Position numbers and translations under genes: made by a program. This document shows positions 57,071 to 64,000 of a stretch of 64,000 bases of DNA, piece after piece. The notes under the pieces were generated by a model. That model was not told where the DNA came from, did no database searches, and was given only the letters and a program-made list of their open reading frames with translations. How positions within the stretch are numbered: the first letter of the stretch is position 1; the number at the start of each line of letters is the position of its first letter. Source of the DNA: Phialocephala subalpina (lineage: Eukaryota > Ascomycota > Leotiomycetes > Helotiales > Mollisiaceae); contig FJOG01000014.1 of assembly GCA_900073065.1 (NCBI GenBank), forward strand, positions 980,803 through 1,044,802, in the 5' to 3' direction.

Positions 57071-57783
57071 TGAGATATGAGGTATGAGGGAACGGGTACA
57101 CGAATGAAAGGATGGATATGATGGAATGGAAGGAAGAGGCCGGGCTTTTCTTTGAGTAACAATTACATGCATTGGGCGGAGCAAAAGTGTGGGTTCTGGG
57201 TGCATAGCTTGCGGGCGTTGCATGGTTGGGTTGCTTGGTATCATATGTGTCGATCATTGATCGGTGGTTGGTGAAGTGGCAGTGATAGCATAGGAAACAA
57301 TGAGAGAAATACATTGTAATCTGTATCAGATCATTCCACTTGCTCTATGCCTGAGTTGCTACTGCCGGAATGGAGAGCAACTTTGTTTGCCAGTCTTTCT
57401 ATGAAGCTTGTCGTCTCTGGATTATTGGTTCGAGACGTAAAGGCGTGAAAGCTCAGGCCTCGCAGCTAGGCGGTTGCTAGAATTGCAGATAATGAGAAAT
57501 GGCGAAGTAAAGCAGTTACTACAAGGTCAAATCCAGACAATGTGAGGCCTCGAGGCCACAATGTTGTCAGATTCTCAAGATAGATATCCGTGATCAGGTA
57601 CTCTTGTAAGATTCTTGACTTCAAAATAGGACAATGAGCACTCTTTTAGTACACTCTCTGAAGATGGAGAATTAAAGTGGTCATTATTACTATATTGATA
57701 TATAAACATGTTCGTGCATGAGATATGTGAAATACAGATACATTATTGTACAGATCAACAGAAGATTGTCGCCAGAATACAAC
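57071..57783. other. Convergent flanks, no gene seen
   Basis: 3' flanks of the kinase gene and of the next minus-strand gene. Minus-strand frames here are short and the AT-rich part near 57650-57780 looks like UTR. Confidence 0.5.
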
Positions 57784-59059
57784 TCACTTTCTGAGAGCAC
57801 ATCCAACTCGCATGTCACCATATCTTTTCTTCCGCTCCGGTGACATATTCTCAAGGTCGAATTCACCTGGCTTGGCTCTGAAACCCATCTTATGCCACTT
57901 CTCAAAAGTCTCAATGGGCACTTGATATGTCTTTTGTCCAAGATCGGTCCTCACTCTGTCCTTGTATGCTTCTTCCTTGATCGACGCATTCCAGCGACTA
58001 AAAGAATGGGAGCTCTGGTCTCCAATGTCATCTTCCATGAGCTCTGCCATTCGATACAACTCTCTGCGTTGCCTTTCGAAGTGATCTTCCTCTTTCTTCA
58101 TCTTGGACTTGGTCGGCTTCAGTTGACTGCGGTACATCGGCTTGTCCCACTGCATGCACTTTTCGTAATCCATCTCCCAGCCCCACTCATCGTATGTTGG
58201 TGATGCATCGCGGCCTCTGTCGACAGTGTTGTGGATATGTCTGAAGATGTCTTTCTCGGATCCCCGTGGATGCTCTTCCTCGTATATCTCTGCCTTCGTC
58301 TTCCGTTTCTTCCTTGGTTTCTCCTCAGGCACCAATGCCTTTGCATTCGTGTCTTTCTTCTCACGCAAGACCGTGTCCGCAGCAGTGAGACCGATGCTGT
58401 GGGCTGCAATCTCGATATCGACGGCCGAAGGCGCCTTGCCGCTTTCCTTCTTGATCCTCTCCCGAATCTCTTGAACTCTATCGTAGACATGGTGGTATTC
58501 CTTCATGGTATGTGACACATTCTTCGTCGCACGTCGACCTTCCTTCTTAGCTGCACCCCAATCCACATACCGATCCAATTCGTCTGAAAAATAGGGCACT
58601 CGATGGGGATCGTACATTGACAGGATGAGGGTCGCCATAGGGAGAGGAACTCCAGCCAGCTCTTGAAGGGTCTTGATGGCGGCATTGATGCCATCTTTCT
58701 TGGTTTCGAATTCGGAGAAAGCTTTCCGAGCTGTCTCTCGAATCTGCACAGCGGTGTTGCTCGCAGCAGCTTCGCCGTGACTCGAGTTGTAGGTTTTTGC
58801 ACGACGTCTGTACCAATGTCAGGAACAGTCTCGATCTTGCAGAAGGGCCAACTTACGCTCTCTATTCAACAAGGACAATCAACTCTGCTTTCTCAAGGAA
58901 GGCATCTCCATCCTTCTTACGCAAGTCAATTGTCTCAGGAATGGCATTCAGACGCATGTCATCTAGAGGTTTTGCTTCCTTCGATGGATGGTTGCCATAC
59001 TTCCTCTTGAACTCGAAGTCCTCGTAGGTAACAACATCCGGTTGGTATTTGTCTTGCAT
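57784..59059 (-). pseudogene. Unknown charged protein with a stop at an expected Trp codon
   Basis: Minus-strand exons 58857..59059 and 57784..58807 join by a 49-nt intron (GTAAGT...ACAG) into 408 codons, but codon 66 is TAG (58862-58864). The text before it, MQDKYQPDVVTYEDFEFKRK ... FLEKAELIVLVE, and after it, RARRAKTYNSSHGE ... GVPLPMATLILSMYDPHRVPYFSDEL, are plainly one protein; from memory, related fungal proteins have LVEW at this spot, so TGG has become TAG. The rest is long, charged and helical (KKRKTKAEIYEEEHPRG, WGWEMDYEKCMQWDKPM) and ends in GDMRVGCALRK. Function unknown; I recall related proteins only as uncharacterised. Either the gene is inactive, the codon is an error, or a short N-terminal peptide plus reinitiation occurs. 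Confidence 0.6.
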
Positions 59060-60000
59060 GCTGATTTGCGGAAGGACTCAGATACACACCAGGGAAAACT
59101 TCTGACAATTACTGCTACAATAAGGAGAGGAGAAGAAAAGGAGCTGATATTACTGTATGTTTACTTTGGGCGACGCGACCAGGGGGCCATGGCGTTTGCC
59201 GAGACTATTATCAAAGCGCGCTCGAGACGCGCTGGTCACGACGCTTCTCTCCTCTCCTCTCCTCGAGCTCCCAATTTCTTTGAAGTCTTTTCCCCTTCTG
59301 TGAGTTCTCCTTCCCCTCTATTGACTACATGCGTACGCTCCAAATTGTGTTCAGTCGATGTTTTCTCGCATTTTCGCCTTTCACCTTCCCTGCCGTGCTG
59401 CTATGCGTCGTCCCATGTTAACGTTCATCCATAATTCCCTTTCCTTCGTGATCAATATGCTCCAGTCCGTTCTATTTCGACTCATGAAAGCCATATTTCC
59501 TGCCCAGAACTACCCTCTGTGTCTCTTGTCTTTTCAATGACTTTCAAGTTTCTTGCTCCTGTCCCAGCAGGCGTGAGGCCGGACTTAAGCAAGATCATCA
59601 AGGGACCATAGCAAGCATTACTCTACGTGGGAGATAGGAGAGACAAACCCCCAGATTTTCCTATAGCCAGAGCTAGAACCAGACCTCTCAGGAATATTAG
59701 TACTGCGGCAATCATAATCCGATATGAGCGAGATCCCGGAAAGCGGCATAGCTGCACTTCGTTAACAGCGCTGCCGAATACCCTTTCCCAACCTCCCAGG
59801 CAGACAAACGAATCATCAAGCACCCCAATACAATACACGGTCCTACTCCTACTCAAGATTATCCTGCGATTCCCACAGAGCTTATCATGTGATCCTTTGT
59901 TACTACCTTCCTAATTCGTACAGAAAAGTTGATCCCTGTCTACAGGCAGCTGCCTAAATTCTCTCGTCCTTCAAACGAAGCTTCCTTCTTTCCTTCGCTA
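59060..60000. other. Divergent upstream region, no gene seen
   Basis: 940 bp between the start of the charged protein (minus) and the acetyltransferase (plus). The frames here are Ser/Pro-rich chance readings. The acetyltransferase frame can extend to 59929 but that start is TTG. Confidence 0.4.
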
Positions 60001-60759
60001 ATGCAAGCTCCTGAATCGTTACATGATGCAAATATGTCAGCCTCAGCTCTCTCAATCTCGCTAGCAGCTGAAGAGGATGCCTCGGCTATAGCGTCACTGA
60101 CAACAGTAGCATTTGCTGCTTGCGATGCCGCGTACCCACTCATATGGGGCTCAGCACAAGAAGGAACTCACGACATGATTGCAGAGAAGGGATTGTTCAC
60201 TCCCGTGCAAAAGGAGGGAAGAATCACCTTCAAAGCTGTGGATGATGCGAGTGGGAAGATAGTTGGATTCGTGACTTGGATCATGCCGAAAGAGAAAGTT
60301 GTAGTGAGCCAGGCAGGGTTAGGGCAAAAGGGAATTGGGTTGCCAGATTTGCCAGGAGTGAATATGGAGTTGTGGGGAGAGAAAGTGGCAGGCCCAAGAC
60401 AGTTTCACGATAGGGATGTTGATGAATCGAAAGATATGCGTATGTTTCCGTATCCCCCCACTGCTTTTCATCTGTAACTCAGACGGGTCGGATTCTTGTT
60501 GATGCGGGTACAAGATCTGTCATTCTTTTTCGTACACCCAGATTACCAGCGCCGAGGGATAGGGTCTAAGCTTTTGGAATGGGGAAAACAAAAAGGTGAC
60601 GAGTTGGGCGCAAAGATATGGCTCACGAGTACCCCACAGGCTCGGGTTGCCTATGAGAAGAATGGATGGAAGGTTGTTGAGAAACATGAGATTGACTTGG
60701 GAAAGTATGGAGGTGAAGGTTCCTATATCCGGTTTTGGATGTTGAGATCTCCAGTCTAG
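60001..60759 (+). CDS. GNAT-family N-acetyltransferase
   Basis: Two exons (60001..60439 and 60515..60759) give 227 residues. The intron has a GTATGT donor and a CAAG acceptor that joins SKDMH to LSFFFVHPDYQRRGIG, restoring the classic acetyl-CoA binding motif A (Q/R-x-x-G-x-G in QRRGIGSKL). Motif B follows with LTSTPQARVAYEKNGWKVVE. The N-terminal part (AAEEDASAIASLTTVAFAAC) is the usual first helix of fungal GNAT proteins. An alternative ATG at 60034 gives a form 11 residues shorter. The frames between exons contain early stops, so splicing is needed. The substrate cannot be inferred; small-molecule acetylation is typical for this group. Confidence 0.85.
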
Positions 60760-61203
60760 TTCTGTCCCGAGTTGAACGTGGTAAACTTTGCAAGTTCAAG
60801 CTCGTTTGAAGACCTATCGCTACGTCAAACTTCGAGTGACAGCGGGCATTTTGGAGAACGTGGGGAAGGGAAGCATCATTTAGTTGGTTCGCGGGTAGTT
60901 CCTGCCTATCAATCATGTGCACTTTCTGGCCAAATCACCGCGCCTTCCCTGCAGGTTCATAGCTCTCTTACTACACTGCTTGCACTCAAATTCCCATCCT
61001 TTCTATCAAAAGAGGAGAAAGTGGAACAAGATGCAGATCAATTGGTGTAGCGAGTTCAATGGGACTCCTCGTATGAAATACATTTTCTTATGTTTAATGT
61101 ATTTGATGCACGCACCAACCAACAACGGTTTCGAAGTCAGTCATCCTACCGTTTCAGATACGTTGTTCAATATCCTCAGCGCCTGCCTACCTCCTTAGAA
61201 TTT
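60760..61203. other. Convergent flanks, no gene seen
   Basis: 3' flanks of the acetyltransferase and of the membrane-protein gene. Two overlapping frames have no coding signs. Confidence 0.5.
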
Positions 61204-61992
61204 CTAGTACCTGCTACGGTGTGAAAAAGCCCTCTCAGGTATCCTCAACTGCTCATTCTTCGCATCCAAAATCGCCGCCAAGATCCTGTCATCCCGGGTA
61301 GGCCTCACCTCCGGTCTACTCATCGGCTGCAACTCGAAGCCTTGCGCACTTTGACGCTGTTCATTTTGCTTTTCCTCTTGTATCCTAGCCATTCCTCTCC
61401 ATTCGCCTCTCACAGTGTTTTCAGCTCTTCCTTCAGGATCAGTCACCGCTAGAATTCGTCTCGTACGTGCATTTCGGTCGACGTCGCGTTTTTGCTTTCG
61501 TCGCTTGTTGTATATCGTGAGGGCAATACCGAGCCCAATGATGATAAACATTGCGGTGACTACTGAAATTACAATGCCGAAGTCCCTGCCAAAGTTCTTC
61601 ATCGGACCTGGTGTTTCCATACCAGTAGGTATTGGAATGGAACTCGTGCCGTTGGTAGGTGTCAAAAGGTCGAAAATTTCATCGCCAAGTGGCGATGGTG
61701 ATGGTGTCGATTCATTTTCATATTCAGAATCGAATTCTCCCAGTGCGGCTACGAATGCAGTTTTCTTTTCATCCTTTGAAAATAGAAAAGCATGGTATAG
61801 ACTATCGATGCCGTTCGGACATTCTTGGACTGCCCATGTGAGCTTGTCCTTGGTTGGAAGGCGAGACAGGTCCTTGGGTTTCGAGTCCTGGATATCGAAC
61901 ATTAGGTTTTGGAAAAATTCCATGCATAGTTTTGGGCCGGCGCGGATTGCATATCCTACGTCAGAGGGTGCGGAGGGTGTGACGGGTGCCAT
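61204..61992 (-). CDS. Single-pass membrane protein of unknown function
   Basis: A single-exon frame of 262 residues from ATG 61992. There is no cleavable signal peptide. The first 130 residues are soluble with two Cys (KLCMEFF, QECPNG), then a Ser/Thr/Pro-rich stretch (ENESTPSPSPLG, TNGTSSIPIPTG) with possible glycosylation sites. A membrane segment follows at about residues 137-160 (IVISVVTAMFIIIGLGIALTIY) and then a strongly basic stop (NKRRKQKRD), so the N-terminus is probably outside. The cytosolic tail is Arg/Gln-rich. This resembles fungal sensor-like or carbohydrate-associated surface proteins in layout only. No family is recognised. Confidence 0.65.
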   Translation of the reverse strand: MAPVTPSAPSDVGYAIRAGPKLCMEFFQNLMFDIQDSKPKDLSRLPTKDKLTWAVQECPNGIDSLYHAFLFSKDEKKTAFVAALGEFDSEYENESTPSPSPLGDEIFDLLTPTNGTSSIPIPTGMETPGPMKNFGRDFGIVISVVTAMFIIIGLGIALTIYNKRRKQKRDVDRNARTRRILAVTDPEGRAENTVRGEWRGMARIQEEKQNEQRQSAQGFELQPMSRPEVRPTRDDRILAAILDAKNEQLRIPERAFSHRSRY

Positions 61993-63716
61993 TGTGAATG
62001 AACTCAGCTGGCAATGTCGAGATGTGTTTCGATTGTCAGTATGATCTTGTTCGAGAGAGGGATATGAATTGAATAAGTGAAGTATGAATAGGATTACGAT
62101 TGGGACTTGAAAAATTAGTCACCATTATACCGTTTTGAAGCAAAGGCGAATTTGAATCTTGACTGCACAATCTGCACTGCTGACTTTCGAGTGACAAAAT
62201 AACGGCCGGGTAATTGCCACTAGCTAACAATGAATGAATCCAACAGCTTCAAATACCCATTCTCAGACTCATCTGAAGTCTATGTCTTTTCTCACACTCT
62301 AGAAATTAAGTTTCTCAGAAATGCCCCTTTTGCTGCTCGCTTCGGTGGTATCACGTTCGCCGCCATCTTCCTTCGGTCTGGCCCCTGGTGACATCCAGGA
62401 TCGAGGGAGGCGGCTGCAGAGAATTCATGATATGAGAAATACATATGATCACCTGTAACGTGACGGTTTGCGCAAAAATCGTGGAAGCCGACAAAAGCTT
62501 CTCAAATAAAGTTTCGGTTCAGCCCACTAAGAGCCGCATTCACCCGCATGGATCACCCGTTGCACCTTCCGTGCCCGATTCGACTCGACAAAGTGTTGTG
62601 CGGTTTGAGTCGGCATTTGGTTTGCGATATGCAACATAACCTAGCCATGTATTTCTGTTGCAGATCGATGGTGCTGTACACTTGCAAGCTATGCTATTCT
62701 GGCCAAGAAACGTGCAACCTTAAGTTGGAAATGGAAATCTGGGACCTGATACCCAATGGCACTCCCAAATCAGCTAGCCTCTGGCACGTGCCTCACACAG
62801 TCATATCTCCCAAGCATACCTTATAAATTTAAATAAACACAGTGTTCTCTAAGTATAGCCGTCTGCTTCTTGGTGTAACGACCAAGTCGCATGGCCAAGA
62901 CCGCATACTTGCTCCTTCAAAAAAATGGTATGGCCAGCCGTTTTTCCAGCTCTCCTACGTTACCTCTGGGAGTGACAAGTTTTTCACTTCTATTTACTAC
63001 TGTTTTGCAATCTTTTTGGAGGATATTACTGCAAGGTTTTGTAAGATCTCAATTTTTGAGGAGGAAGGCGCAAAGCAAGGCGAGGAAGAAGGCGGGGAGC
63101 GAAGACAGAATCTGATGTGGGCTTGAATACCTTTTGATACTGATCCGAACGAAAACTATATGGAATGACAGCAGTGGGGGTGTCGAAGGCCAAAATAACG
63201 TTTTGTTGACGCAGCGACACAAACCCATCTTCAGACCTCTCTCCTCTCCCGCCTCTGAGAAAAACTCCTCGAAGGACTGTCATGAATTCGTTACTTCATA
63301 CAATTTGAGTAGCTTGTGGAGGCTCTGCGGATCTGGAAGCGAGGCCATTGACGAGAAGACGAACTCTCTCGCCTATCATGCGATACGCACACCAAGTCCT
63401 CGAACTCCTTGCAAGCGAAGTGCTTGACAATCGACGGTGTCTTCGCTTAAGTCTACGATGCGCAACAAATCGAGGAACTTTAGATACTAAGGAGATGCTG
63501 CAGAGGACGTAGGTTGGTATCAACTAGCAAAAAGCAGGTACATGCGAAGAATACAACAGAATATACGACTGTAAGATTGAATGTGAGGGTAAACAAAACA
63601 CGAGGAACACAGAAAGAAATGACCACCCGACCACACACGTAGAGCATTAGACAAAAGGCGGAATCTTTATACATAATGTACAGTATACCTACAAGCATTC
63701 CCTTTCCAGTCCACAT
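61993..63716. other. 1.7-kb gap without a convincing gene
   Basis: Upstream region of the membrane-protein gene and 3' flank of GUF1. Plus-strand frames at 62548-62826 and 62842-63126 lack starts with support and contain no motif. No tRNA-like or repeat structure was recognised. Confidence 0.4.
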
Positions 63717-64000
63717 CTACTTAGCCAAGAACTTTTGGAACGCCTTATGATCAATCGTAATATTCCCCACAGCCTTAAGCTTTTTTCTTCCCTCCTTCTG
63801 CTTCTCAAGCAACTTTCTCCTCCGACTAATATCCGATGCATGCAGCTTCGCCAACACATCCTTCCTGAACGGCTTAATCGTCTCTCTCGCTACAATCCTC
63901 TTTCCCGCCGTAGCTTGAATGATGACCTCGAACATCTGTCTATCGACATGCTCTTTGAACTTCTTGACCCATTGTCTACCAATGCGTTCGACCTGAGATG
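63717..64000 (-). CDS. GUF1: Mitochondrial LepA-type elongation factor, C-terminal end only
   Basis: The frame enters from the right edge on the minus strand and ends at the stop at 63717. The last 95 residues include [38 protein letters not shown] and then the LepA C-terminal signature [21 protein letters not shown] followed by [18 protein letters not shown] and KAFQKFLAK. This basic C-terminal domain is unique to the LepA/Guf1 GTPases, which help mitochondrial ribosomes to resume or stay accurate under stress. The GTPase and other domains lie outside the window. Confidence 0.93.
   Translation of the reverse strand, partial: SQVERIGRQWVKKFKEHVDRQMFEVIIQATAGKRIVARETIKPFRKDVLAKLHASDISRRRKLLEKQKEGRKKLKAVGNITIDHKAFQKFLAK

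Overview
The window is nuclear DNA of a filamentous ascomycete (Pezizomycotina). Most genes are split by short GT-AG introns of about 45-100 nt with CTAAC or CTGAC branch sites. Genes lie on both strands without operons, and the proteins are typical fungal orthologues (RHO1, MNN9, sepH/cdc7 kinase, FOL3, MRPL40, GUF1). Leotiomycetes is my best guess, from a 2EXR-type fragment and a decayed fungal STAND-N-like gene of a kind I associate with that class; this is inference.

Layout, left to right. 0-7 kb: the start of a secreted protein cut by the left edge, MRPL40, RHO1 and small uncertain genes. 7-10 kb: gene-poor with a 2EXR remnant. 10-14.5 kb: a GPI-type aspartic protease and a vacuolar amino-acid transporter. 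14.7-19.7 kb: an accessory-looking island with two tandem cysteine-rich paralogues of unknown function, a 118-bp tandem repeat, decayed repeats and a hairpin. 19.8-30 kb: a dense core block (MCP2, a small membrane protein, NAD+ carrier, QCR7, MNN9, MAG1-type glycosylase). 30-34.9 kb: a coiled-coil gene with an early stop and the decayed STAND-N-like gene. 34.9-45.7 kb: complex I 21.3-kDa subunit, DOT5-like peroxiredoxin, a GT4 glycosyltransferase, a 2.6-kb gap, UPS2, a small TPR-like protein and a YFH7-like kinase. 46-64 kb: an unknown gene broken by a 16-bp triplication, FOL3, an unknown Ser-rich protein, the 12-exon sepH kinase, a gene with a stop at an expected Trp codon, a GNAT acetyltransferase, a single-pass membrane protein, and the end of GUF1 cut by the right edge.

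Mitochondrial functions are frequent: ribosome (MRPL40), translation (GUF1), respiratory complexes I and III (21.3-kDa subunit, QCR7), lipid and quinone homeostasis (UPS2, MCP2) and NAD+ import (YIA6-like). I see no secondary-metabolite or defence cluster.

The most notable signals are the two cysteine-rich paralogues, which share exact Cys spacing and an identical first-exon length, and several breaks in otherwise good reading frames: the 16-bp triplication, nonsense codons that fit CpA-to-TpA changes, and single-base indels. Some of these may be assembly errors; all were inferred by reading and need transcript or read support. All exon coordinates were derived by eye from splice signals and frame.
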